A DNA stretch of 34,341 bases from Leptospiraceae bacterium (GTDB taxonomy: Bacteria > Spirochaetota > Leptospiria > Leptospirales > Leptospiraceae). Where the stretch lies: positions 1 to 34,341 of the forward strand of contig CANGZW010000030.1 in assembly GCA_947458405.1 (NCBI GenBank), written 5' to 3'. Below are positions 7,213 through 15,297 of this stretch, one piece after another; position 1 is the first letter of the stretch; every line of letters starts with the position of its first letter. Made by a program: the position numbers and the translations under genes. The notes beneath the pieces were generated by a model that saw only the letters and a list, made by a program, of their open reading frames with translations, had not been told where the DNA came from and did not search any database.

Positions 7213-7503
7213 ATGATATTAGAAGTAGCCTTACTACAAATCATAGAATCTAAAACAGATGAATTTGAAATAAATTTCAAAAAAGCAAGTGAGATTATTT
7301 ATAAAAAAAAAGGATACATCAATCATGAACTACATAAATATTCATATAATAAAAATAATTATATTTTAATGGTTTAATGGGAAACTCTTGAAGACCATAC
7401 CGTTGGATTTAGAGCATCCGAGGAATATAAAGAATGGAAAAATCTACTCCATCACTTCTATGATCCATTTCCAGAAGTTGAATATTATAAAAAAATATAT
7501 TAA
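7213..7503 (+). pseudogene. Antibiotic biosynthesis monooxygenase (ABM) protein, one in-frame stop
   Basis: A 96-codon frame of the ABM dimeric ferredoxin-like fold, complete from ATG 7213 to TAA 7501-7503 except for a TAA at codon 55 (7375-7377). Before the stop: MILEVALLQI and KKKGYINHELHKY; directly after it, in the same frame: [20 protein letters not shown] and [13 protein letters not shown], both typical of the family. Intact relatives have E, K or R at this position, so a single base change (for example GAA to TAA) explains it. AAGG (7200-7203) precedes the start. These proteins are small heme- or quinone-handling monooxygenases. Either recently inactivated, or a sequencing error. Confidence 0.75.
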
Positions 7504-7710
7504 TAAATAGTAAAAACTTAGCCTATAAATAGCAATATAAATTGATATATTTAATGTAAATAATTATTATTTACATTATGATGTTCCTGAAAAAAGTTAG
7601 TTTTTGCAAATTTATTCGCAATAATCCATGTCTTTTTTCCGCCAACCGGGAGGAAAAAGATAGTAATTGCAGTTTTTTCATATTATTAAATATAAATATA
7701 TTAAATAATA

Positions 7711-8310
7711 TCACTGTTTATAATGATTTGCTCTGATATTATCTGCCGCCAAACTTACGGTTTCCTCAATACGTTTCTCGCGTGTTTCTGCCTTTTTTGC
7801 ATTTAAAATCCATTCCAATATACCTCTTTTAGATGATGGTGGAAAGGCTTCCCAGTTTTGTAAGGCTATTCTATTTTTCTGAAACAATTCATTCAAATCC
7901 TCGGGGACTTTTAGGCTTTCTACCTCATCAAGTGCATTCCAAGTTCCACTTTTCTTTGCCAGCTCTATCATTTTTAATCCAGAAGAATGCATCAGTCCCT
8001 CTTTGATAAGTTTTGAAACTTTATCTTTATTGACCTTACTCCAATTGCTTTTTATATTTCTTTTAGAAAAAAATTGATAATAGCTTTCCTTATCTCTCTT
8101 GTTGGGTTTACTATCGATCCAACCAAAACAAAGTGCCTCGTCCACTGCCTCTGGATAATATACACTCTTTGTATTACATTCTTTTTTATAGATGATGAGC
8201 CAAATAGATTTTTCACTTTCATGGTTTTTTTCTAACCAATTTCTCCAGTCTTTTCTAGTCTTCGCATGAAAGGTTTTTATACCATTTTTTAGTTCCATCG
8301 AATGCTCCAT
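7711..8310 (-). CDS. YdeI/OmdA family protein
   Basis: A 199-residue protein of the YdeI/OmpD-associated (OmdA) family, described as linked to outer-membrane protein levels and bacteriocin protection in enterobacteria; biochemical function unknown. Family signs are TFHAKTRKDWRNWLEKNH, then SVYYPEAVDEALCFGWIDSKPNKRD, then the YYQFFSKRNIKSNWSK block and the C-terminal EWILNAKKAETREKRIEE helix. ATG 8310 lines up with the ATG of the HEPN relic in the shared upstream flank; an in-frame ATG at 8298 has GGAG (8308-8305) six bases ahead and could be the real start (195 residues). Length and conserved blocks are complete. Confidence 0.88.
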   Translation of the reverse strand: MEHSMELKNGIKTFHAKTRKDWRNWLEKNHESEKSIWLIIYKKECNTKSVYYPEAVDEALCFGWIDSKPNKRDKESYYQFFSKRNIKSNWSKVNKDKVSKLIKEGLMHSSGLKMIELAKKSGTWNALDEVESLKVPEDLNELFQKNRIALQNWEAFPPSSKRGILEWILNAKKAETREKRIEETVSLAADNIRANHYKQ

Positions 8311-8408
8311 AATTGAAAAGTCATATTCCTAGATAGAAAATCAAATGAGTTTTTAGACTTTTACTCTAACTTAAAGCGACATAATCCCTAGTAGTAGGGT
8401 TAGGTTAC
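8311..8408 (-). repeat. Shared upstream flank, copy B
   Basis: Counterpart of the flank at 6678-6773, in the same orientation, ending at the ATG of the YdeI-like gene. TTGATT (8344-8339) lies 28 bases before ATG 8310, the same distance as in copy A. This copy has an extra CCCTA-GTAG-TAGGG hairpin (8387-8400) absent from copy A. Confidence 0.6.
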
Positions 8409-8440
8409 TTTGTTAAGAAGCTGAGATACACTTATAATAT

Positions 8441-8680
8441 TTAAGCTGATTTTTGTAATTTATGATAGGGACGAATTTTGGACAGTTTTTCCCAATTTTC
8501 AATTTTTTCCTTTTTGATATCATAATGATTTTGGATTTTCAAAAAATATTCTTCATTCAGTTGAAAAAATTTCCCTAAGAGAAGCGAGATATGTGCTGTA
8601 ATATTTCTCTTTCCTTTTAGAATTTGGCTGATATTTGATTTAAGAAATGCTCTCCCTTTTCCTAATGAAAAATATTTCCT
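8441..8680 (-). pseudogene. HigA-type HTH antitoxin, 5'-truncated remnant
   Basis: Seventy-nine codons open from a stop at 8683-8681 to TAA 8443-8441 with no start codon. The text ISQILKGKRNITAHISLLLG followed by KFFQLNEEYFLKIQNHYDI matches the second half of the XRE helix-turn-helix and the C-terminal helix of HigA antitoxins. The first helices are lost and there is no HigB toxin next to it. The break falls just before the promoter of the desaturase gene. Confidence 0.7.
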
Positions 8681-8707
8681 TTAATTTAAATTATAAAAAT
8701 GAATTTA

Positions 8708-8735
8708 TTGACACGAATCAAAGGTGTGTTACAAA
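8708..8735 (+). promoter_or_regulatory. Promoter of the desaturase gene
   Basis: TTGACA (8708-8713), 16-base spacer, TACAAA (8730-8735), then 6 bases to ATG 8742. The arrangement predicts a leaderless message and argues against the in-frame GTG at 8724 as the start. Confidence 0.5.
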
Positions 8736-8741
8736 CAATGT

Positions 8742-9578
8742 ATGGAAGATTTCTTAAATTTTATGGCAGGTTTGAGCTCAGCTCAAAAAGGAATATGGCT
8801 CTTCGCATGGGTTTCAATGGGATTATTTTTTGAACAGATATTTCCATTTACCTCTAAAGATTATCATAAAGTTAAACATAATCTGGTAAATCTCACTTTC
8901 TTAGCCATAACAATGATAATCAATACTCTCTTTAGTATCTTCATTGTTAAGATTCTTTACCCTTTCATAGAGAGCAATCAAATTGGATTGTTGTATTTAA
9001 TCGAACTCCCCACCTGGGCTGAGTTACTCATCGCCCTACTCTTCTTTGACTTTTCTGCTCAGTTTTTTATCCATCTATTATTGCATAAAATAAAGCCTAT
9101 CTGGCGTTTTCACATGATTCATCACAGTGACACAATGGTTGTCGCAACCACCGGGACACGTCATCATCCTCTAGATTATTTAACTAGGGAGCTTTTTTCT
9201 CTTGTTGTAATCTTAGTAACAGGTGCTCCCTTCGCTTATTATATGGTTTACCGTATTATCACAATTCCCTGTACATACTTTACGCATTCCAATATAAATC
9301 TACCTCTTTGGCTGGATAAAGCTCTCAGTTATTTGATTGTAACACCTAATCTTCATCGCTTTCATCATCACTACCAACTCCCTTATACAGATAGTAACTA
9401 TGGAAATATCTTATCTATCTGGGATCGATTATTCGGAACATTACGGTATGACGATCCAAATATGATAAAGTTTGGTATAGATATTCTAGAAGGAAAGAAT
9501 GATGAAGATATTTTGTTTCAACTGGGAGTTCCTTTTAATAGAAACATACCTTCCACTGTTGTAGTCAAAGGATCTTAA
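8742..9578 (+). CDS. Fatty acid hydroxylase / sterol desaturase family membrane protein
   Basis: A 278-residue integral membrane di-iron oxygenase of the fatty acid hydroxylase superfamily. The histidine clusters that hold the two irons are all visible: HLLLH (111-115), HMIHH (124-128), RHHP (140-143) and HRFHHHY near residue 210. Hydrophobic segments lie at about 18-35, 48-75 and 92-110 and after 150. The usual reaction is O2-dependent hydroxylation or desaturation of a lipid; whether the substrate is a fatty acid, sterol-like lipid or carotenoid cannot be told. No neighbour of lipid metabolism helps. GTG 8724 is in frame but lies inside the promoter, so ATG 8742 is chosen. Confidence 0.9.
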   Translation: MEDFLNFMAGLSSAQKGIWLFAWVSMGLFFEQIFPFTSKDYHKVKHNLVNLTFLAITMIINTLFSIFIVKILYPFIESNQIGLLYLIELPTWAELLIALLFFDFSAQFFIHLLLHKIKPIWRFHMIHHSDTMVVATTGTRHHPLDYLTRELFSLVVILVTGAPFAYYMVYRIITIPCTYFTHSNINLPLWLDKALSYLIVTPNLHRFHHHYQLPYTDSNYGNILSIWDRLFGTLRYDDPNMIKFGIDILEGKNDEDILFQLGVPFNRNIPSTVVVKGS

Positions 9579-9612
9579 GATTTATATAATTATTACTATA
9601 TACAAATAATCA

Positions 9613-10023
9613 CTATTTATTTGTATATAGTAACGCAGGCACTTCTCCAATACTCCCTATTACAATTGCATTCTGTTTAAACTCTTTTCCGAGCCCATAA
9701 GCCAATTCTCGATTTCCACCCAACGCACAAAAGGAATCTTCATGCCACTTCATATCAAGAGAATAACCCACTCCGTCGTACACTAATAAATCTAAAGATA
9801 ATAATCTCTCTTTTAACTTTATATTTGCTTCTTCGTTTTTTTTAGGAGAAGTAACTTCAGAAAATGGATTCCATGCGGTAATATAAAAATAGAAAGTTTG
9901 TTTTTTCAGTTTTAGAAATTCTGACCACTCTAAATTTTCACAATCAATATTGATGGTAAATTTTTTTGATTCGACATTTACAGTGTAATTTGTATTTCGA
10001 TAGGCTTCTTCTAATGAGTCCAT
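9613..10023 (-). CDS. DUF3293 family protein
   Basis: A 136-residue soluble protein of the DUF3293 family, function unknown. Visible family blocks are EAYRNTNYTV at the N-terminus, FYFYITAWNPFSE in the middle (the signature), the DGVGYSLDMKWHEDSF block and LGKEFKQNAIV near the end. ATG 10023 is preferred over the in-frame TTG at 10062 because the family normally begins just before the YR.T.Y motif; neither has a good ribosome binding site, and the -10-like TATAAA just ahead suggests a short or absent leader. It lies downstream of mqo on the same strand but is separated from it by a strong terminator. Confidence 0.85.
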   Translation of the reverse strand: MDSLEEAYRNTNYTVNVESKKFTINIDCENLEWSEFLKLKKQTFYFYITAWNPFSEVTSPKKNEEANIKLKERLLSLDLLVYDGVGYSLDMKWHEDSFCALGGNRELAYGLGKEFKQNAIVIGSIGEVPALLYTNK

Positions 10024-10067
10024 TTTTATATTTATAGAAGAAAAATTAGGATTGTATACCAAAAAAG

Positions 10068-10108
10068 AAGATGAAAAATTATACCGCCTTAGGTTAATTT
10101 TTCATCTT
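10068..10108 (-). terminator. Intrinsic terminator of mqo
   Basis: TAATTTTTCATCTT (plus strand 10095-10108) pairs perfectly over 14 bases with AAGATGAAAAATTA (10068-10081) around a 13-base loop. Read on the minus strand the hairpin is followed by CTTTTTT (10067-10061), as in rho-independent terminators. It ends the mqo transcript before DUF3293. Confidence 0.75.
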
Positions 10109-10165
10109 TTTCGCTTTTACCAAGGATAGAGAAATTCTCTCCATTTAACTTAATAAATTAATTTA

Positions 10166-11731
10166 TCAAACTCCAGCAGCTTGGTATTTCACTGCCTCAT
10201 CTAGTTTTAATAACTTCTGAGTTCTAGCCCGAATACTAGCACAAAGTTCTTCATTATCATGCAAAGTTTGCCCATAGCTTGGAATCATTTCTTTTAATTT
10301 ATTTTTCCACTCTGATGATTCTACCCTTGTAGAGAAACAATCCACCAATACTTCAATCATAATAGCAACGGAAGTAGATGCCCCGGGAGAAGCCCCTAGT
10401 AGTGCCGCAAGAGTTCCGTCATGTGCAAACACAACTTCGGTTCCAAATTCAAGTACACCGCCCTCTTTTTCGTCAGACTTAATTACTTGAACTCGTTTTC
10501 CTGCCACAACCAACTCCCAATCATCGGGATCTACATCGGGAAAGTATTCTCTCAATGCTTCAATTCTATCTTCATGAGATTGAGTTGCTTGTTGAATTAG
10601 GTATTTAGTGAGGGGAAAATTATGCATTCCAGCTGAAATCATAGGAAAAATATTCCCTAATTCCAATGATTTAGCCAAATCCCAGTAGGAACCTTTCTTT
10701 AAAAACTTGGTAGTAAATCCTGCGTAAGGCCCAAAAAGTAATTCTTTGTGTCCGTTGATGATTCTTGTATCCAAATGAGGAACAGACATAGGGGGAGTCC
10801 CCACTTTCGCCTTTCCATAGACTTTAGCAAAATGAGATTCGATCACTTCATGGTTTGTGCATCTTAGCCATTGTCCACTTACCGGAAAACCACCGTATCC
10901 CTTTGCCTCAGGAATTTCTGATTTTTCCAATAGAGGCAATGATCCCCCACCCGCACCTATAAATACAAAGGCTGATTCATGGTGTTCTTTTTCATGTGTA
11001 ATTAAATTTGTAGAGGTTAGGTTCCATAGACCATTCTCTTCTCTTTCTAAATCCTTCACTTCTTCATGGAATTTCAATGCAACACCATCCAGCTTGGATA
11101 AATACTGAAAAATGGCTCTAGTGAGTGTACCATAATCTACATCAGTGCCTCTTATCATCTTAGTTGCGGCTACTGCTTCATCAGGATTTCTATCTTTCAT
11201 TACCAATGGAATCCACTCTGCTATTTTTTCTTTATCCTCAGTGAATTCCATTTCTTTAAATAAAGGGTCTTTTACTAATGCTTCAAATCTTTTCTTTAAG
11301 AATGAAACATCTTCCTCACCAGTAACAAAACTATAATGGGGTACTGAATGGATAAATGTTTCTGGAATAATCACCTTTTTTTCGACTAAGTATGCCCAAA
11401 ACTCCTTAGATATCTCGTAAGAGGAAGCAATATCAAAGGCTTTTTTAACATTCACAGTTCCATCTGGCTTAAGAGGCGTGTAATTTAATTCGCAAAATGC
11501 AGAGTGACCAGTTCCAGCATTGTTCCATGCATTTGTACTCTCCCTAGCCGCTGCATCCAGTCTTTCTAATATTGTAATTGTCAGGGTAGGATCTAGCTCT
11601 TTTAATAAAATACCAAGTGTAGCACTCATGATCCCTGCCCCAATAAGTATTACATCTGACTTGGTTTTTATTTTGTGCTTAATATCATCTAGAGTAATTT
11701 GAGAATTTTCTAGTTGGTGTTTAATATCCAT
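10166..11731 (-). CDS. mqo: Malate:quinone oxidoreductase
   Basis: A 521-residue FAD enzyme that oxidises L-malate to oxaloacetate and passes electrons to the membrane quinone pool, replacing or helping NAD-dependent malate dehydrogenase in the TCA cycle. The FAD-binding LIGAGIMSATLG is at residues 29-40, followed by ERLDAAARESTNAWNNAGTG, GTDVDYGTLTRA, and the C-terminal HDGTLAALLGASPGAST, all characteristic of Mqo. Peripheral inner-membrane enzyme, cytoplasmic side. Length is normal for the family. AAAGGA precedes the ATG at 11731 by about 8 bases. Monocistronic, with a hairpin terminator downstream. Confidence 0.97.
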   Translation of the reverse strand: MDIKHQLENSQITLDDIKHKIKTKSDVILIGAGIMSATLGILLKELDPTLTITILERLDAAARESTNAWNNAGTGHSAFCELNYTPLKPDGTVNVKKAFDIASSYEISKEFWAYLVEKKVIIPETFIHSVPHYSFVTGEEDVSFLKKRFEALVKDPLFKEMEFTEDKEKIAEWIPLVMKDRNPDEAVAATKMIRGTDVDYGTLTRAIFQYLSKLDGVALKFHEEVKDLEREENGLWNLTSTNLITHEKEHHESAFVFIGAGGGSLPLLEKSEIPEAKGYGGFPVSGQWLRCTNHEVIESHFAKVYGKAKVGTPPMSVPHLDTRIINGHKELLFGPYAGFTTKFLKKGSYWDLAKSLELGNIFPMISAGMHNFPLTKYLIQQATQSHEDRIEALREYFPDVDPDDWELVVAGKRVQVIKSDEKEGGVLEFGTEVVFAHDGTLAALLGASPGASTSVAIMIEVLVDCFSTRVESSEWKNKLKEMIPSYGQTLHDNEELCASIRARTQKLLKLDEAVKYQAAGV

Positions 11732-12187
11732 TTTTACAATCCTTTTATAAGAAATTTTATATATTACAATTATTTTTGTTTTACAAGCTCACTATCAAAA
11801 TGTACAATTTTTTAAACTTATTATATAATTGATACTAAATTTAATATCTGATTTTCTACATTATTGGTATGAATTAATAGTCTTTTCATCAAAAAATAGA
11901 TAACTTATTCCCTGTCTCAAAAAAATAATTCTGAATTTCAAATCAACAATAAGAATGTTTTTACCCTTAAGGTTCAAATAATACTTATATTTTCCATTTT
12001 ATAATTATTCTAGTTTGGAAGTCAAACTTTCTATTGCAATCTATAATCTAAAAAGTATTGTAAGAGCTTTTTAGTAAAACCAAGATGAAAAAATTTGAAA
12101 ACATATAAATCTCTCTAACTTCAGAAAATCAACTGAATAGAATATTAGAGAAATCATACTGTTTTTATGAGAAATGAAAAAAAGTTA
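11732..12187. other. AT-rich intergenic stretch, no gene seen
   Basis: About 450 bases with stops in every frame. It contains the ribosome binding site and presumably the promoter of mqo (minus strand) and the 3' end region of the basic protein gene. No repeat or protein fragment was recognised. Confidence 0.5.
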
Positions 12188-12496
12188 TCATGTAAGCAAA
12201 CGTACTTTCTTGGGATTATAAATAGGATTAAAACCCTGTTCTAGAAGAGAGGAGATTGCTTGCTCTATTGTCATTGCCGGCTTTAAATTACTCGCAAAGA
12301 TAGCGATGTTCTCAAAAGCCTTCTTGGAAACTTCCACATTATTAATTACTACTTTCTTTGAATCGAGCATCTCTGTAACTAAACCAGGACCGATTGTTCT
12401 TTTTTTACTCTTTAGAATACTTTCTTTGCTATTTTTAAGAACTGACTTTGGCTTTTTTTTAGCTATTTTAGTATTAATTGGACTTTTTTTCGGCAT
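12188..12496 (-). CDS. Small basic protein with lysine-rich N-terminal tail, unknown function
   Basis: A 102-residue protein not recognised as a known family. The first ~34 residues are dominated by lysine and serine (PKKSPINTKIAKKKPKS and ILKSKKRTI), like histone-type or nucleic-acid-binding tails; the rest looks folded, with EMLDSKKVVINNVEVSKKAF and a helix LKPAMTIEQAISSLLEQGF. It could bind DNA or RNA by charge, but this is inference. GTG 12499 is directly before ATG 12496; GGATGG lies a few bases upstream. It is divergent from fcpA, 447 bases away. Confidence 0.6.
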   Translation of the reverse strand: MPKKSPINTKIAKKKPKSVLKNSKESILKSKKRTIGPGLVTEMLDSKKVVINNVEVSKKAFENIAIFASNLKPAMTIEQAISSLLEQGFNPIYNPKKVRLLT

Positions 12497-12848
12497 CACT
12501 CACCATCCGAATATTTATTTAGAGTATTATTTTACTCTATAATTCTCTTCGGCGAAGTAAAGAAGCATAAGTTATAATTCTTTTCTTAAATTAATTTATT
12601 TAAAAATGAGATAGCATTCGAAAGAACATTTTTATTTTTTTTCCAACCCTAATAAAGTAAAAACACCTTTTTTACTTGAAAAAAATAATAAAATTTGTAT
12701 GATAATCAAACGAAACATAAGAAATAGAGTATTCTTACTCCATTAAAAAAAAAGAATTATATTCAAAAAATGTCATTTTATCGGTAATAATTTTAATATG
12801 TCTCATTAAAAAAAACATCTTTTATCAAGAAAATAATATTTTATTAGA
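12497..12848. other. Intergenic region upstream of fcpA
   Basis: Very AT-rich, no reading frame of note. It holds an A-T hairpin, AAGTAAAAA (12655-12663) with TTTTTACTT (12669-12677) around CACCT, which could end transcription from the left on either strand, and a small CTTC-GGC-GAAG hairpin near 12547. The fcpA promoter follows. Confidence 0.5.
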
Positions 12849-12890
12849 TTGACCAACTATCCCCCGTTTCCGATACTAAATAAGGGGGAT
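12849..12890 (+). promoter_or_regulatory. fcpA promoter with flanking inverted repeat
   Basis: TTGACC (12849-12854), 17-base spacer, GATACT (12872-12877). The -10 area reads TCCGATAC (12869-12876), 6 of 8 matches to the flagellar sigma-28 -10 box GCCGATAA, so either the main sigma factor or FliA could use it. ATCCCCC (12859-12865) and GGGGGAT (12884-12890) form a perfect 7-bp inverted repeat around the -10, a possible operator. The leader to ATG 12944 is about 60 bases. Confidence 0.5.
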
Positions 12891-12943
12891 ATTATTTTCA
12901 TAATCTTCCTCAAATATTGAAAGAGAGTTAAAGGTATAACAAA

Positions 12944-13831
12944 ATGAAGATTTTCAATAGACTAGTCATTCTCCTAGTGTTGATGAACTTTAATCTTCTT
13001 TATTCTCAGGACGCTGCAGCAGCGGCTCCTACTAAAGAAGAAGAAGTTACAATCAAAGGTGAACTTATAGTAGATGATGAAGCAGGGCTTTCCGAAGACG
13101 ATAAAGCTCGTAAAAAAGATATCATCAAACAAGAAGCTATGTGGAAAAATCCAGATTTCGTAGGCTACAATAAGGCTTTCGAAGATCTACATAAACTTTC
13201 AAAGGCTTTTGCTAATAATAAATATAGATTAGCTCTATCAGCATATCAATCAGGTATGAACTCCATTTTAAAAATGAGAGAAAATGTTGAGCAGTTTAGA
13301 AAAGAGCAGGCTGAAAAGAAACGTCTCGATGAGAAGTGGTATTGGCAAAAAATCGATCGTAGAGCGAACGAAGAAAGATATGTTCAGCGTGAAAAAATGG
13401 CTGCTAAATTAGCTGCTGTTACTTATTTCACAAAAGCTATCAATCACCTCGACGATATAAAAAATGCTGACTTAAGAGAAGAAAAAGCTTATAAAACTCT
13501 TTTATCTTCTGTTTATAGAGCATGGATTATTGCTGAGTTTGACACACAAAACTACCCACAGTGTATCCCAATTCTTGAGCTCTATCTTGAACTAGATGCT
13601 AATGAAAAAGAATACCCAGCTCACAAGTATCTTGCAAGTTGCTACTCTTTCGAAGAAAACACAATGAAAAAGTACAAAGGTGGATCGGACGACCAAATTC
13701 AAAAGCTCAAAAACAAGAAGAATATGCACCTCTTAAGAGCTACTGAATTAAAGTATGGTAAAGGTTCTATCGAGTACAAACACATTGTAGACCTCGTCAA
13801 TAAAGACGAAGTTATTGCAGTAACTCCTTAA
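12944..13831 (+). CDS. fcpA: Flagellar-coiling protein FcpA
   Basis: A 295-residue exported protein that coats the periplasmic flagellum of Leptospira-type spirochaetes, giving the filament its coiled shape and enabling translational motility. Signal peptide [21 protein letters not shown], then an Ala/Glu-rich linker and the conserved body: [55 protein letters not shown] and the end [14 protein letters not shown]. These blocks match FcpA as I remember it closely and over the whole length. It should work with FcpB and the FlaA/FlaB filament proteins, none of which are in the window. AAAGG lies 9 bases before ATG 12944. A strong hairpin terminator follows, so it is transcribed alone. Confidence 0.93.
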   Translation: MKIFNRLVILLVLMNFNLLYSQDAAAAAPTKEEEVTIKGELIVDDEAGLSEDDKARKKDIIKQEAMWKNPDFVGYNKAFEDLHKLSKAFANNKYRLALSAYQSGMNSILKMRENVEQFRKEQAEKKRLDEKWYWQKIDRRANEERYVQREKMAAKLAAVTYFTKAINHLDDIKNADLREEKAYKTLLSSVYRAWIIAEFDTQNYPQCIPILELYLELDANEKEYPAHKYLASCYSFEENTMKKYKGGSDDQIQKLKNKKNMHLLRATELKYGKGSIEYKHIVDLVNKDEVIAVTP

Positions 13832-13855
13832 TTTTCCACTCTTTCAATGATATAG

Positions 13856-13878
13856 AACAGTCCAGTGGGCTGTTTTAT
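13856..13878 (+). terminator. Intrinsic terminator of fcpA
   Basis: AACAGTCC (13856-13863), loop AGT, GGGCTGTT (13867-13874): an 8-bp stem with one G-U pair, followed by TTATAT. It lies 25 bases after the fcpA stop. Confidence 0.8.
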
Positions 13879-13971
13879 ATACTTGAAAAAATCCCATTTT
13901 TAATTAATAAAAGTAATCCTGTTGGGATAATCTAATTTTTTAGAAAATCTCAGCAGATTCTTTTATATCCA

Positions 13972-14817
13972 ATGCAAGAAAAAGATACAATACTATACGT
14001 ATTAACTAAATCGCAAGAATACCTCAAAACAAAAGGTATTTTGAATCCACGATTAGACGCAGAAATTTTACTTTCTGAACTATTATCCCTCCAAAGAATC
14101 AAACTTTATACTAACTTCGAAAGAAAATTAACAGAATCCGAAAAAGATCAATATAGAGATAAAATTAAACGACGCGGAAATAACGAACCTGTAGCGTTCA
14201 TAATCGGAAAAAAAAGTTTTTATAAATCAGAATTTAAGGTAAATTCTAATGTTCTAATTCCAAGACCTGAAACAGAAGAATTACTAGAATGGATTCTTTC
14301 CGAAAACTCCCTTTCTAATAGAAGAGTCCTAGATTTAGGAACTGGTTCAGGTTGTATTGCAATTAGTTTAAAATTAGAACGTCCTGATTGGGATATTTCA
14401 GCCCTTGATATTTCGGATGATGCATTACAATTGGCTATTGAGAATTCGAATCAGCTATTGGGAGAGGGGAAAATTAGTTTTTTAAAAAGTGATTGGTTTT
14501 CAAATATTGAGAATAATAAGTTTTCAATTATAGTATCAAATCCTCCCTATATTCCTCTCAATGAAAAAGATTCATTGATGCAAGACGTACTACAATTTGA
14601 ACCACATCTTGCATTATTTATTGAAAAACCTGAAGATTTCTATAAAATGTTCATAGAAAAATCAAAAGTGGTTCTAGAATCAAATGGTAAAATCTATCTT
14701 GAAACACATCATGATTGGGCTTTTAAAGTTCAAGAAATCGGTAGTTCATTAGGCTTTAAAAGTGAAGTACGCCAAGATTTAAGTAAAAAAAATAGGATGG
14801 TCAAACTAACTCTATGA
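13972..14817 (+). CDS. prmC: Peptide chain release factor N5-glutamine methyltransferase
   Basis: A 281-residue SAM-dependent methyltransferase that modifies the GGQ glutamine of release factors RF1 and RF2, needed for efficient translation stop. The N-terminal helical domain (residues 1-90) is followed by IPRPETE (96-102), the SAM loop DLGTGSG (121-127) and the catalytic NPPY (190-193) in VSNPPYIP. All expected residues are present and length is normal. No Shine-Dalgarno sequence precedes ATG 13972; TTATAT is just ahead, so the message may have a very short leader. The last four bases ATGA are shared with the next gene, so the two are co-translated. Confidence 0.95.
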   Translation: MQEKDTILYVLTKSQEYLKTKGILNPRLDAEILLSELLSLQRIKLYTNFERKLTESEKDQYRDKIKRRGNNEPVAFIIGKKSFYKSEFKVNSNVLIPRPETEELLEWILSENSLSNRRVLDLGTGSGCIAISLKLERPDWDISALDISDDALQLAIENSNQLLGEGKISFLKSDWFSNIENNKFSIIVSNPPYIPLNEKDSLMQDVLQFEPHLALFIEKPEDFYKMFIEKSKVVLESNGKIYLETHHDWAFKVQEIGSSLGFKSEVRQDLSKKNRMVKLTL

Positions 14818-15257
14818 GTTTATTAAATAAAAAAGCACCTAACTTTTCTCTCCCCTCTACTGAAGGAAAAAATATTTCTCTTTCTGATTTCTTAAACCAA
14901 AAAGTTCTATTGGTATTTTATCCTGGGGATGATACTCCTGTATGCACAAAACAACTTTGCTCTTATGCGAGTGGATTTGAGGAATTTAATTCTAAGGGAA
15001 TTGTTATTCTTGGAATAAATCAGGATAATATAGAATCTCATAAGAAATTTAAAGAAAAACACAAATTACCTTTTCCCTTAATCAGTGATACAGATGGTAA
15101 AATATGCGATGAATATGGAGCAAAAGGGTTACTAGGAACAAAGAGAGCTACCTTCATTATAAATGAATCTGGAGTGATAATTTATGAGGATTTTATTTTT
15201 CCATTTTTTTTCAGAGATAAAAAAGATATTTTGAAAGTACTAGAGTCTAAAGTTTAA
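14814..15257 (+). CDS. Peroxiredoxin, PrxQ/BCP type
   Basis: A 147-residue thiol peroxidase of the PrxQ (bacterioferritin comigratory protein) class that reduces hydrogen peroxide and organic hydroperoxides with thioredoxin as reductant. The active site is DDTPVCTKQLC: peroxidatic Cys44 and resolving Cys49, the five-residue spacing of the intramolecular 2-Cys type. KKAPNFSLPSTEG at the start is the usual opening. Near the end the stretch FPFFFRDKKD is unusually phenylalanine-rich. It starts inside the end of prmC (ATGA overlap), an operon pairing that may simply be convenient. Cytoplasmic. Confidence 0.92.
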   Translation: MSLLNKKAPNFSLPSTEGKNISLSDFLNQKVLLVFYPGDDTPVCTKQLCSYASGFEEFNSKGIVILGINQDNIESHKKFKEKHKLPFPLISDTDGKICDEYGAKGLLGTKRATFIINESGVIIYEDFIFPFFFRDKKDILKVLESKV

Positions 15258-15297
15258 ATTAATTCTTTAAATATTTACGTATGGAAAAAATTAGCCT

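Noticed and set aside
2160-8405. GTTAGGT heptamers (2161, 6762, 8399) resembling the integron attC core site GTTRRRY
   Set aside because: No matching inverse core with complementary inner arms was found at attC spacing, and no integrase gene is in the window. The heptamers are kept only as part of the shared-flank finding.
10857-11702. Plus-strand frames of 60-83 codons opposite mqo
   Set aside because: They lie antisense within a strongly conserved enzyme gene and show no family features.
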